Source of the DNA: Alteromonas sp. V450
Lineage (GTDB): Bacteria > Pseudomonadota > Gammaproteobacteria > Enterobacterales > Alteromonadaceae
Assembly (NCBI RefSeq): GCF_001885075.1
Contig: NZ_MODU01000004.1
Span: 1,550,001-1,614,000 of the forward strand
DNA length: 64,000 nt
Direction of reading: 5' to 3'
A program made the position numbers and the translations under genes. The notes beneath the pieces were generated by a model. That model was not told where the DNA came from. It saw only the letters and a list, made by a program, of their open reading frames with translations, and ran no database searches. Below, piece by piece: positions 9,531 through 18,184 of the stretch. Position 1 is the stretch's first letter, and each line of letters begins with the position of its first letter.

Positions 9531-10133
9531 ATGGCAGACATTCTCCTTTCCCCAACTAACTTTTGGTTTAGTGTCGCGCTTATTGCGGTATTTTTTGTGT
9601 TTATCTTAGAGCTGATCAGCGTTTTTTTCGGCGTAAGTATGCTTGGTCTAAACGACGATATAGGCGACATAGACAGCAACGGGTTTTTAAGTTCTGCATT
9701 TGCCAATTTCCTCAATCTCAATAAAGTACCATTTTTAATTTGGCTTGTTATATTTCTTACCCTGTTTGGACTCGCAGGGCTTATTATTAATGGCCTAACG
9801 CCTGTGCAACTGCCTCAATTACTCTCTATAACGCTTGCGATTGCCATAGGCATATTGATAACAAGAAAATGTGCTGTATTTATCGCTGCACTCCTGCCCT
9901 CTTCGGAAACCAGCGCTATTAATAATGATGACTTCATTGGTGCGGTCGCTGAAATAACGATAGGCAGGGCATCTAGAGGCAACCCTGCAGAGGCAAAATT
10001 CACCGATAGCTTTTCACAACCTCACTTTGTTTTAGTTGAACCATTTGAAAAAGAAGAACTATTTGCACAAGGAGAACGCGTGATCCTTGTTCAAAAAAGT
10101 GAATACAGCTGGCTAGCCACGCGCTACCAATAA
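9531..10133 (+). CDS. yqiJ: YqiJ-like inner-membrane protein (OB-fold domain)
   Basis: A 200-residue membrane protein with hydrophobic segments at about residues 11-34, 65-92 and 94-120. A soluble C-terminal domain of about 65 residues (DDFIGAVAEITIGRASRGNPAEAKF ending in a short beta-rich stretch) resembles the OB-fold found in YqiJ/NfeD-type partners of flotillins. It lies 21 bp upstream of the flotillin gene, the same pairing as E. coli yqiJ-yqiK. The pair is thought to organise membrane microdomains; the family name follows from context and domain layout. Confidence 0.82.
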   Translation: MADILLSPTNFWFSVALIAVFFVFILELISVFFGVSMLGLNDDIGDIDSNGFLSSAFANFLNLNKVPFLIWLVIFLTLFGLAGLIINGLTPVQLPQLLSITLAIAIGILITRKCAVFIAALLPSSETSAINNDDFIGAVAEITIGRASRGNPAEAKFTDSFSQPHFVLVEPFEKEELFAQGERVILVQKSEYSWLATRYQ

Positions 10134-10154
10134 CTTTCTAATAGAGATAAAAGT

Positions 10155-11915
10155 ATGGATACACTTCAAACATCTAACTTGCCGTCAATACTCTTTATTG
10201 CAGGTGTAATCGTCGTTGGGCTTATTTTAATCGGCCTCATTTTTGCCAAGCTCTATACGCGGGCGACCAAAGAAACGGCATTCGTACGAACTGGGCTTGG
10301 TGGCGAAAAAGTCATCAAAGACGGAGGAGCAATTGTTTTACCCGTTGTACATGAAATCATTCCCGTCAACATGAACACACTTCGCATAGAAGTAGAGAAA
10401 ATTCAGAAAGACGCGCTCATTACAAAAGACCGCATGCGGGTAGATGTAAAAGCAGACTTCTATTTACGTGTAGCACCAAATGCCAACGGCATTTCAATGG
10501 CAGCACAAACCTTAGGAACTCGTACAACACGTGCAGAAGAGGTTAAAAAATTGATGGAGTCGAAGTTTGTTGATGTTCTGCGTGCAGTTGCGGCTGAGAT
10601 GAGCATGACTGAAATGCATGAACAGCGCGCAGACTTTGTACAAAAAGTTCAGCAAAGTGTGGCTAACGACCTCGAAAAGAACGGCTTAGAGTTAGAGTCG
10701 GTTAGCTTAACCGGCTTTGACCAAACCGACCTCCAGTTTTTCAACGAAAACAACGCATTTGATGCCGAAGGTCGCGCACGCTTAACGAAGATCATTGAAG
10801 AAAAACGTAAAGAAACCAATGACATTCAGCAAGAAAACCGTATTTTCATCGAACAGCGTAACTTGGCTGCTGAGAAACAGTCGCTTGAAGTTAAACGCGA
10901 CGAAGAAGAAGCTCGCTTGGCACAAGAGCAAGTGCTTGCTTTCAAACGGCAAGAGCAAAAAGCAGAGATAGCCAAACAGCGTGAAATGAAGGAACGAGAA
11001 GAACGTGAGGCAGAGATTGCTAAAAACCGCGCCATTGAAGCCGCTGAAATCGAAAAGTCTCGTGAAATTGAAACCCAAGAAATAGCCAAGCGCCAAGCGC
11101 TTGAGCAAGCTCGAATCCGCCAGCAGCAAGAAGTAGAAGTATCTGAACAAATTAAACAGATTGCCGTTGCAACAAAGTCTGAAGAAGAATCAGCAGCTCG
11201 GGCAAAAGCGGCAGAAGCGGAAAAAGCGAAAGTCGAAAAAGTAGAAGCAGTAACAACGGCAAAAATGGTCGCTGAAGCTGAGCGTAAAAAGCAGATTGAG
11301 GTTATCGACGCACGTAAAGAAGCAGAGCGAGAAGCCGTAAGTATTACAGTTGAAGCACAGGCTAAGAAAGAAGCGGCAGAAAATACTGCAGATGCAATTT
11401 TAACTGAAGCAAAAGCGAGCGCAGATGCAAAAATGCTTCAGGCCGCAGCCGATGAAAAAGTACTCGCGGTTGAAGCGCAAGGTAAGCAAGCGCTATATGA
11501 AGCAGAAAACACACTTAAAAATGAGCAAATTGAGCTGCAAAAAGCACTTGCGATGCTCAAGGTATTGCCTGAACTTGTTCAACATGCTGTTAAGCCTCTT
11601 GAGAACATTGAAGGGATCAAAATACTGCAAGGTTATGGACAAGGAAGCGGCATGAACCAAGAACAAACGGTTGCTACTGCGAATACTGGTTTAGCAGAAC
11701 AAGTAACGCAAGCGGCACTGAACTACCGCGCCAATGCCCCGCTTGTTGATACTATGTTGCGCGAGGTAGGCTTAGTAGATGCAGATACTGGCACGCTTAA
11801 CGACTTGGTTACGGGTAAAAGCGATTTGCTTTCCAAAGTAAATACGGTAACGCCAAAGCCAATTACAACGGTGAAGAGCCAGCAGCCTCAAGAAAGCGCA
11901 TCGAATAAAGAATAA
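10155..11915 (+). CDS. yqiK: Flotillin-family (SPFH) membrane protein
   Basis: This 586-residue protein has one N-terminal membrane helix (about 11-31), an SPFH/band-7 domain (about 45-230: FVRTGLGGEKVIKDGGAIVLP and VDVKADFYLRV), then a long Glu/Ala/Lys-rich coiled coil (about 215-450) typical of flotillins. The C-terminal part contains the ELVQHAVKPLENIEGIKIL-type oligomerisation segment seen in YqiK and bacterial FloT. Flotillins form large inner-membrane assemblies. It probably forms an operon with the preceding yqiJ-like gene. A 10-bp hairpin lies about 55 bp after the stop. Confidence 0.93.
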   Translation: MDTLQTSNLPSILFIAGVIVVGLILIGLIFAKLYTRATKETAFVRTGLGGEKVIKDGGAIVLPVVHEIIPVNMNTLRIEVEKIQKDALITKDRMRVDVKADFYLRVAPNANGISMAAQTLGTRTTRAEEVKKLMESKFVDVLRAVAAEMSMTEMHEQRADFVQKVQQSVANDLEKNGLELESVSLTGFDQTDLQFFNENNAFDAEGRARLTKIIEEKRKETNDIQQENRIFIEQRNLAAEKQSLEVKRDEEEARLAQEQVLAFKRQEQKAEIAKQREMKEREEREAEIAKNRAIEAAEIEKSREIETQEIAKRQALEQARIRQQQEVEVSEQIKQIAVATKSEEESAARAKAAEAEKAKVEKVEAVTTAKMVAEAERKKQIEVIDARKEAEREAVSITVEAQAKKEAAENTADAILTEAKASADAKMLQAAADEKVLAVEAQGKQALYEAENTLKNEQIELQKALAMLKVLPELVQHAVKPLENIEGIKILQGYGQGSGMNQEQTVATANTGLAEQVTQAALNYRANAPLVDTMLREVGLVDADTGTLNDLVTGKSDLLSKVNTVTPKPITTVKSQQPQESASNKE

Positions 11916-11968
11916 GTATCGGCCTTTTTCCAGCCCCTACCCATAGGGTGAACTGCGTTTATGATAAG

Positions 11969-12007
11969 GTGCCACCACATATAAAACTTTTCGTTTGGTG
12001 GTGGCAC
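11969..12007. repeat. 10-bp perfect inverted repeat (hairpin) downstream of yqiK
   Basis: GTGCCACCAC at 11969-11978 pairs perfectly with GTGGTGGCAC at 11998-12007 around a 19-nt loop. No T run follows, so it is not a textbook terminator, although it sits where the yqiJK transcript would end. The rest of 11916-12444 has no convincing gene and contains element A described separately. Confidence 0.5.
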
Positions 12008-12111
12008 TGAGTATACGCAAGATTAGTAATAACCTTAATATCTTCCTTGTTCTCGTACCGCTTTTTCTCAGCACATTTTGTATTATTAACAATGCTGTTA
12101 TAAGCCCCTAC

Positions 12112-12340
12112 TAGCGTATGAGTCAATCAACACGCCACTGGCAGTGCGTGGTGTAGTGACGAGAATGTAAGGTTTTTATACCAGTACGTGCAAATAATTA
12201 CTCACTCAACGAGATTCAAAATATTCTTGAGCGGAGCGTGTTACCGCAGGTATAGTGGCGCTACATCAAGGTGTCTCTACAGAGGGTATGTTGTTTAAAC
12301 GCGCCCTACAAAACGGTCTGGCAAGTCTTCTGGCTTTACT
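12112..12340 (-). repeat. Non-coding dispersed element, copy A (inverted relative to copy B)
   Basis: Read on the minus strand, this stretch aligns with 18250-18470. The strongest block (12240-12272) reads ACCTTGATGTAG, two variable bases, CCACTATACCT, one variable base, then CGGTAACA, and differs at only three positions within those 33 nt. Similarity continues through an ATTTTGAATCTCGTTGAGTG-like block and a GGTATAA box to a hairpin at 12131-12150. Upstream of the core a CTTGCCAGA box sits at almost the same distance in both copies (44 versus 46 bp). No reading frame is shared. It could be a structured RNA gene or a small repeat family. Confidence 0.55.
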
Positions 12341-12444
12341 TTGGGAATTATAAAGGAAGCAGCTATTTCTACGCTCCCATTACTTTGCTTTAACACGTGC
12401 CCACGCCTGCAAAGAGGACAATTTTCTATGCGTACGGTATTGCT

Positions 12445-12627
12445 ATGAATTCATCTCTCGAAAAACCCGAAAAGCCACTTAGGGACGACTGCTGTGGCGG
12501 TGGCTCATGCTGCCCTTGTATATGGGATGTTTATTATGAAAAGCTAGCGCAATGGAAAGAAGCAATGAAAGATAATACAGACCTACACGATGCGGGTAAG
12601 AAAGCGCCCCCCCACATTGAAGATTGA
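12445..12627 (+). CDS. Small Cys-rich protein of the oxidoreductase-like (PF09791-type) family
   Basis: The ATG at 12445 gives a 60-residue protein, MNSSLEKPEKPLRDDCCGGGSCCPCIWDVYYEKL and so on; an in-frame ATG at 12397 would add 16 residues. The CC-GGG-S-CC-P-C-xWDVYYEKLxxW core matches the short oxidoreductase-like N-terminal family, whose five clustered cysteines may bind metal or a cofactor. Function is not established. It is an isolated gene between yqiK and the sucrose phosphorylase gene. Confidence 0.7.
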   Translation: MNSSLEKPEKPLRDDCCGGGSCCPCIWDVYYEKLAQWKEAMKDNTDLHDAGKKAPPHIED

Positions 12628-12753
12628 AATAATAATGTTAACAGTAATACAGCGCAAACAAAGAAAACGGTAACGCCCCCATTCCAACGCCACGCCAATA
12701 ACCCCAACTTTTCAACTTCTCATTTACAATTCCGATAACTACTGCTATCTTAT

Positions 12754-12767
12754 CTTAATCGATTAAG
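12754..12767. promoter_or_regulatory. LacI-family-type operator upstream of sucrose phosphorylase
   Basis: CTTAATCGATTAAG is a perfect 14-bp palindrome with a central CG, the form typical of LacI/GalR-family operators of sugar genes. It lies about 185 bp upstream of the sucrose phosphorylase start. No LacI-family gene is in the window, so the cognate regulator must be elsewhere. A GTGGTTT / AAACCAC hairpin follows at 12782-12809 within the probable leader. Confidence 0.6.
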
Positions 12768-12950
12768 AAACAAGTACTTTTGTGGTTTAGTTTTATGCTA
12801 AAAAACCACGAAGAGAAAAAGAATTAAGCGGCCTTTGACTGTTCTTTTTTTAAACTCAACGAGCAAACAACGCTTAATTCAAGGTAATGCCTGTTTACAA
12901 CGCTTAAAGACCAGCGTGAGCAGGTACATACTGAATTTTGGAGAGATATC

Positions 12951-14450
12951 ATGCCTATACGCAATGGCGTTCAATTAATCACGTATGCGGACCGACTGGG
13001 AGATGGAAACATTGAAAGCTTAACACGCCTTCTTGAAGGGCCGCTAGCAGGCTTATTTACAGGCGTTCACATTCTGCCTTTTTACTATCCCTACGATGGT
13101 GAAGACGCTGGCTTTGATCCTATCGACCATACCACTGTTGATAAGCGTTTGGGCGATTGGAGTAATGTTAAGCAGCTTGGTGAGTCGGTCAATATCATGG
13201 CAGACCTTATTGTTAATCATATGTCAGGGCAAAGCGACGCATTTAAAGACGTGTTGAAGCATGGCCGTGATTCAGAGTATTGGCCACTGTTCTTAACAAA
13301 AGAAGATGTCTTTAAAGGTAACGACCAAGCACAGATAGACAATCAAATAGCAAAGGTATTCCGCCCTCGACCTACCCCTTTTTTCAGTAACTACGAAGTG
13401 GGCACGGAAAGCGGAAAAGTAGAATCAGTACCTTTTTGGACAACTTTCACCTCTAATCAAATTGATATCGATGTGGAATCGCAGTTAGGCAAAGATTACT
13501 TGTCATCTATTTTGAGGTCGTTTACAGAAAGTAATGTCGATCTAATTCGACTTGATGCAGCTGGCTACGCAATAAAACGCGCTGGCACCAACTGCTTTAT
13601 GCTTGAAGAGACGTTTGCGTTTATCGAGGAGTTGTCGAACCGCGCTCGCAATATGGGCATGCAGTGTTTGGTTGAAATTCACAGTCATTATCAAACGCAA
13701 ATTGATATTGCATCGCGTTGCGACAGCGTTTACGACTTTGCATTGCCTCCGTTAGTGCTGCATACCCTCTTTACTCAAAATGCAAACGCGCTGGCGTATT
13801 GGCTATCTATTTCACCAAGAAATTGCTTTACAGTGCTTGATACCCACGATGGTATTGGTATTGTCGATGTTGGTGCAAATGGCGAAAAAGCTGGGCTTCT
13901 TGAGGACAACGAAATTGATGCATTGGTAGAACAGATTCACCTTAATTCAAAGAGTGAGTCGAAGAAAGCTACCGGCGCAGCAGCTAACAATGTCGACCTT
14001 TATCAAGTGAACTGTACATACTACGATGCACTAGGTCAGAACGACTACAACTACTTGTTGGCGCGCGCAATTCAATTTTTCAGCCCTGGCATCCCCCAGG
14101 TGTACTATGGCGGGCTTTTAGCCGCTCACAATGATATGGAATTGCTCGCCCGCACAAACGTTGGACGCGATATCAATCGCCCATATATATCTAGCGCAGA
14201 CGTGGAACTGGCGTTAAACAAACCCGTTGTTAAGGGCCTAATGACTCTTATAAGCATTCGTAACAACAGCGCAGCCTTCAGTGGTGAGTTTAACGTTAAT
14301 TTGGAATCTAACGTACTCTCTCTGTCATGGAATGGTGATAAATCACACGCATTGTTGACGATTGATTTCAGCACGATGGAAGGCCACATATTACTAAAAG
14401 ATGGTGATGAAGAATCAACATATGATATTCAAGCGTTGTTAAACAATTAA
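12951..14450 (+). CDS. Sucrose phosphorylase-type glycoside hydrolase (GH13 subfamily 18)
   Basis: Sucrose phosphorylase splits sucrose with phosphate into glucose 1-phosphate and fructose in the cytoplasm. The 499-residue protein follows the family closely: VQLITYADRLGDG, GVHILPFYYPYDGEDAGFDPIDH, LIRLDAAGYA with the nucleophile Asp at 202, VEIHSHY with the acid/base Glu at 242, and DTHDGIG with Asp300. PGIPQVYYGGLLAAHNDMELL and GRDINRPY also match. Close relatives in this subfamily use glucosylglycerol, glucosylglycerate or sucrose 6-phosphate, so the exact substrate is not certain from sequence. No signal peptide is seen and there is no transporter next to it. A terminator follows at 14479. 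Confidence 0.88.
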   Translation: MPIRNGVQLITYADRLGDGNIESLTRLLEGPLAGLFTGVHILPFYYPYDGEDAGFDPIDHTTVDKRLGDWSNVKQLGESVNIMADLIVNHMSGQSDAFKDVLKHGRDSEYWPLFLTKEDVFKGNDQAQIDNQIAKVFRPRPTPFFSNYEVGTESGKVESVPFWTTFTSNQIDIDVESQLGKDYLSSILRSFTESNVDLIRLDAAGYAIKRAGTNCFMLEETFAFIEELSNRARNMGMQCLVEIHSHYQTQIDIASRCDSVYDFALPPLVLHTLFTQNANALAYWLSISPRNCFTVLDTHDGIGIVDVGANGEKAGLLEDNEIDALVEQIHLNSKSESKKATGAAANNVDLYQVNCTYYDALGQNDYNYLLARAIQFFSPGIPQVYYGGLLAAHNDMELLARTNVGRDINRPYISSADVELALNKPVVKGLMTLISIRNNSAAFSGEFNVNLESNVLSLSWNGDKSHALLTIDFSTMEGHILLKDGDEESTYDIQALLNN

Positions 14451-14478
14451 TCGCAACACGCTTAATCTTCACCATACT

Positions 14479-14510
14479 AAAGCGGCAAGAATGTAACTCT
14501 GCCGCTTTTT
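14479..14510 (+). terminator. Rho-independent terminator after sucrose phosphorylase
   Basis: Stem AAAGCGGCA / TGCCGCTTT with a 12-nt loop and trailing T run. The remaining 14511-15095 has no supported gene; it is AT-rich and probably includes the long promoter/leader of the following gene. Confidence 0.8.
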
Positions 14511-15095
14511 ACTATGTGCAGTGTGCAGCGCCTCAAGTGTTTTTTAATTAACTTTGTTCACCAATTTCAAAAAATCTGGATCAGCGGACTACCTCTATAC
14601 AGATAAAAAATCTTACGATTTGAGCGCTAAGGGCACCAAATTATTCAACCACACTTCAACGTTGTTAAAGCGCCCGCACAAGAGCATAAGTAACACATAT
14701 AAATGAATAACTATTCAACGGTGCCACGTAAAAACTCTCCAATAAAAAACCATTTAACGTAAAGATTGTGTGCTCTATCGCTGGCCTTTAATTCTATAAC
14801 TTTCAGAATAAGGTATTTTCTGTGCCCTGCTGCACTAAAATTTAATACGCTAACCGTCTATTTCGGCTTGACATTTTAGTAGCAACACGACACTCTTTTA
14901 TAGTTTTTGGGAGGCCTGATCCGAAAGGCAGAAGTACCTTGTGTGCGCTCACACCCTGTAGGCAAAAACGCTGACTAAAAATAAGAATAAATCGAATACC
15001 ATAAAAATCACGCTTAACACACACAGCGAGTCGTCGCTAAGACGGGAGCGTTGTATACCCGTATTCGATAGTAACGATTCAAGGAAACGATCATA

Positions 15096-15509
15096 ATGAA
15101 ACGCACAATTGGCGCAACTTTATTTGGTGCCTTACTAAGCTTGCAAGCCGTTGCTGAAGTCGTTGTTGTAGTTCACCCTGACAATCAGGCAACAATTACT
15201 AAGCAAAATGTTCAACGTCTTTTTCTAGGCAAAGAAACCGCATTTCCTTCTGGTGAAGTGGCAACTATCGTTAAACAACCTGCAACAAATCCTTTGCGTG
15301 CAGAGTTTGATGGCGATGTGCTTGGGCGCAACACTGCTCAAGTTTCAGCGATGTGGGCGAAATTGGTCTTCACTGGCCGTGGGATCGCGCCGCAAGAAGT
15401 AGAAACGGATGCGAAAGTTATCGAGTTTATTCAGGGCGATAAGAACGCGATTGGATACATCGATTCAGCCTCAGTAAACGGCGACGTTAAAGTCGTAAAC
15501 TTAGACTAA
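15096..15509 (+). CDS. Short secreted PstS-like phosphate-binding-domain protein
   Basis: A 137-residue protein with a signal peptide (cleavage probably after LQAVA, about residue 20) and a single lobe resembling PstS-type periplasmic binding proteins: VVVHPDNQATITKQNVQRLFLGKETAFPSG and FIQGDKNAIGYIDSASV. Full PstS proteins have about 320 residues and two lobes, so this is a minimal form. It lies 10 bp before a porin gene with which it surely forms an operon. An anion-related role is suggested by family, but substrate binding by this short form is not established. AAGGA precedes the start at the right distance. Confidence 0.75.
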   Translation: MKRTIGATLFGALLSLQAVAEVVVVVHPDNQATITKQNVQRLFLGKETAFPSGEVATIVKQPATNPLRAEFDGDVLGRNTAQVSAMWAKLVFTGRGIAPQEVETDAKVIEFIQGDKNAIGYIDSASVNGDVKVVNLD

Positions 15510-15519
15510 GGATTTTGTC

Positions 15520-16662
15520 ATGAAAAAAGCACTATTAGCAACGGCATTGACTGTAGCCCTTGTCAATACAGCACACGCCAACATTAGAATAAATGGTTTT
15601 GCAAACTTTATCGGCGGTATGGCAAGCGACGATCGCGTGGTATCGCCTACGCAAGACCCGCTGTATGGATACGACGATAGAATCAGCTTTCGTGAAGAGA
15701 GTTTATTCGCACTTCAAGCAAGTGGTGACGTTAACGACCGAATGTCTGCTACCGTGCAGGTACTTGCTCGCGGTGAGAACGACTTTGACGTTGACTTCGA
15801 ATGGGCATATCTCACATACCGTGTAACAAACAACATGGCGGTTTCTGCCGGTCGTTTCCGCCTTCCTCTGTTCAAGTTATCAGATTCACTTGATGTAGGT
15901 TATTCACACCACTGGATTTCTGCACCCCAAGCGGTTTACGAAGTTCCATTCAATGACTTGGACGGCTTCCGTATTGACTACTCTGACTTTGCGGGAGACT
16001 GGGAATATAAATTAGGCGCTGCAATCGGAACCTTTGAAAATGAGATTTCGGCAGGTACTATCGAAGGCGATAATACTTTTATGGTGAGTGCTGAGTTATC
16101 GAATGAATGGCTGAGTATTCGTAGCGTATATGGCTCAACAAAAGCAACGTTCGACCAACCTGACTTGAACCAACAAATCAACGGTCAATTATCGGATGTT
16201 GCGCCAGGCCTCAGAGATTACCTTCTAATGGAAGACGATACAGGTCGCTTTATCGGTATTGGTGTTCAGATAGATACCTTCGATTGGTTTATCGGCGGTG
16301 AGTATACCAATATTGATATTGAAGAGTCGTACACTCCTGAAGACGAAGCTTGGTACGTAACGGCAGGCCTACGTGTCGGAAAGTGGACTCCATCTGTAAC
16401 GTATCAGTCATTTGAAGGTGACGAAGTTAAAGGTGTCGAGCAACTTGCTAAGCTAGGCGAGCCGCTTCAAACAGCGATAACGCCAAGCCTTTTAGCTATC
16501 AGCAGTGTATTTGCGCAAAACTACACGGTAGCATCGGCTACAGTTCGTTACGATTATGACGCAAACATTGCGCTAAAAGCGGAAATAAGCCGCTATTCTG
16601 ACGACTTAGACGACGCTCGAGATGCAACGCTTGGTCGCATAGCAATTAACTACGTTTTCTAA
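15520..16662 (+). CDS. Outer-membrane porin-like beta-barrel protein
   Basis: A 380-residue protein with a clear signal peptide (MKKALLATALTVALVNTAHA) and alternating beta-strand pattern throughout: RINGFANFIGG, SATVQVLARG, FEWAYLTYRVTNNMAVSAGRFRLPLFKLSD. It ends in the C-terminal Phe (INYVF) required by the BAM assembly machinery. It resembles the porins that often accompany short PstS-like proteins in marine gammaproteobacteria. The pore substrate is unknown. A strong terminator follows at 16679. Confidence 0.85.
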   Translation: MKKALLATALTVALVNTAHANIRINGFANFIGGMASDDRVVSPTQDPLYGYDDRISFREESLFALQASGDVNDRMSATVQVLARGENDFDVDFEWAYLTYRVTNNMAVSAGRFRLPLFKLSDSLDVGYSHHWISAPQAVYEVPFNDLDGFRIDYSDFAGDWEYKLGAAIGTFENEISAGTIEGDNTFMVSAELSNEWLSIRSVYGSTKATFDQPDLNQQINGQLSDVAPGLRDYLLMEDDTGRFIGIGVQIDTFDWFIGGEYTNIDIEESYTPEDEAWYVTAGLRVGKWTPSVTYQSFEGDEVKGVEQLAKLGEPLQTAITPSLLAISSVFAQNYTVASATVRYDYDANIALKAEISRYSDDLDDARDATLGRIAINYVF

Positions 16663-16678
16663 ATTTAAAAAAACGTGT

Positions 16679-16706
16679 AAAAGCCCACTTTTAAGTGGGC
16701 TTTTTT
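16679..16706 (+). terminator. Rho-independent terminator after porin
   Basis: Stem AAGCCCACTT / AAGTGGGCTT with a TT loop followed by T6, directly after the porin stop. This separates the binding protein-porin operon from the coiled-coil gene. Confidence 0.9.
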
Positions 16707-16817
16707 GTTCATAAGCTCGTGAATAACTGTTAAAGTTATCGAAATCAATAATTAAAACAAAACAATTTAAAAGTACTTAGATTGTTCAAGCAGTATAAAC
16801 GAGGAATTGTCAGATTT

Positions 16818-17912
16818 ATGGAAAGAGTGGTTCAACATGCAGCAAAGTATCTAGGTGCTGTGATTGGATTCTTGGTGATATTGGCACTGTATTTTTTCTT
16901 CAAAATGAATCAGTCTCTTTCAGCAGACCAATCTTATATAGATGACATCGTAGAAGAGAATCAAGCGCTCATCGCAAAATCAGCAGAACTCGAGGAAAAA
17001 GTAAATTCGTCTTCTGCTGAGATTACTAAACTTCAAGAAGACTTAAACGCTAAACAAGCCACGTTATCTCAGTTGCAGCAAAATGGAAATGGAACCCCTG
17101 CCGCGGCGTGTGACTCCCTTCCCTCTTCTGATGAGCTAACAGCGGTTGAGAAAAAATTGCGTCAATCGCAAGAAAAACAGCGCTCATGTGTAGCATCACT
17201 TAATAGCCGTAACGATGAAATTCGTTCGCTTGAACAAAGAATTTACGATATTCAAAAAGAGCGTGTCTCATCAGAAAGCAACGACGTGCTAGAGTCATTA
17301 CGCGAAGAGCTAGCGCAATTGAAAGAAGAAAATCAGCAGCTTCTTGAAAAAATCGATGAGAGCGATGAAAGCCTCGCAGAACTTGATGATGTTCAAGCGC
17401 GCAATGCACAATTAACGGCGCAAATCAGCGAGCTGCAAGAACAAATCACGCAATTACAACAAGGTAGTAATAGCGAAGATTTAGAAGCTAAGTTAGCCCA
17501 GGCAAACGATGAAAACGCGCGACTTCAGTTACTTGTCAACGAGCTTCAAGGCGTTACAGAGGAGCCAAGTGCTACATCCATTTCTGGCGAGCTACAAATC
17601 GTTAACTTTGAAGCTAAGCCTAACTATTGCCGCTTAACTTACCCTGATGGTTCGCGCTGTGTAACTTCAGTTGAGATTACTGCATCGTTTAACTTCAGGC
17701 CAGGTGGTTTTATCGCAATGCGAGCAATTAATCCCAATGGCAGTACTATCGATAGGCAGTCGATTGCAGGCCGTACAATCACCAAATTCACAATAGAGTT
17801 CGACTCTGATGAACGAACAACACCTGGCGAATACACGGTAGACTTATCTACTAACGACGTACTTAACCCGTTAAAAGTCAGCCAGACTTTTGTAATCCCA
17901 GCCGCAAACTAA
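16818..17912 (+). CDS. Single-pass inner-membrane coiled-coil protein, unknown function
   Basis: One membrane helix (about residues 12-32, LGAVIGFLVILALYFFF) is followed by a long coiled coil (about 45-250) rich in Glu, Gln and Leu. A C-terminal beta-rich domain of about 105 residues (GELQIVNFEAKPNYCRLTYPDGSRC, then NFRPGGFIAMRAINPNG) carries a Cys pair that could form a disulphide in the periplasm. The start is uncertain: ATG at 16818 lies 12 bases after GAGGA, while a TTG at 16782 would add 12 residues. I do not recognise the family. It is an isolated gene after the porin operon terminator. Confidence 0.75.
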   Translation: MERVVQHAAKYLGAVIGFLVILALYFFFKMNQSLSADQSYIDDIVEENQALIAKSAELEEKVNSSSAEITKLQEDLNAKQATLSQLQQNGNGTPAAACDSLPSSDELTAVEKKLRQSQEKQRSCVASLNSRNDEIRSLEQRIYDIQKERVSSESNDVLESLREELAQLKEENQQLLEKIDESDESLAELDDVQARNAQLTAQISELQEQITQLQQGSNSEDLEAKLAQANDENARLQLLVNELQGVTEEPSATSISGELQIVNFEAKPNYCRLTYPDGSRCVTSVEITASFNFRPGGFIAMRAINPNGSTIDRQSIAGRTITKFTIEFDSDERTTPGEYTVDLSTNDVLNPLKVSQTFVIPAAN

Positions 17913-17926
17913 AAAGCATCTCACGT

Positions 17927-17964
17927 GTATTAGCCACTATTTTTTATAAATTAGTGGCTAATAC
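17927..17964. repeat. 13-bp perfect inverted repeat downstream of the coiled-coil gene
   Basis: GTATTAGCCACTA (17927-17939) pairs perfectly with TAGTGGCTAATAC (17952-17964) around a T-rich 12-nt loop, 14 bp after the stop codon. No T run follows the stem. It is a probable transcript-end structure. Confidence 0.6.
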
Positions 17965-18184
17965 ATTGTAACCTTCCGACACGCCCAATTAGCGCTTATC
18001 ACAAACATCAGGGCCTTCAAAACTATATGTAAGAGACTCAGGCACTACACCTGACGACTGTGGCCTTTGTAAAATACAACGAAGGACAGCTTAAAAGCCC
18101 CCCCGTCATACGACGAAGAAGATTAAAATGACTTTTGGTAATTAGTTAATCAATTCGCATAGATATTTGCCCACTTAGAAGGCG

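Noticed and set aside
14868..14903. TTGACA followed by a TTATAG-like box
   Set aside because: The spacing of about 24 bp is too long for a sigma-70 promoter.
14900..14960. Possible riboswitch-like fold upstream of the PstS-like gene
   Set aside because: Short GC-rich stems exist but no known aptamer consensus could be matched by eye.
14842..15024. 60-codon minus-strand frame in the long leader before the PstS-like gene
   Set aside because: No ribosome-binding site, no recognisable family, and composition like non-coding DNA.
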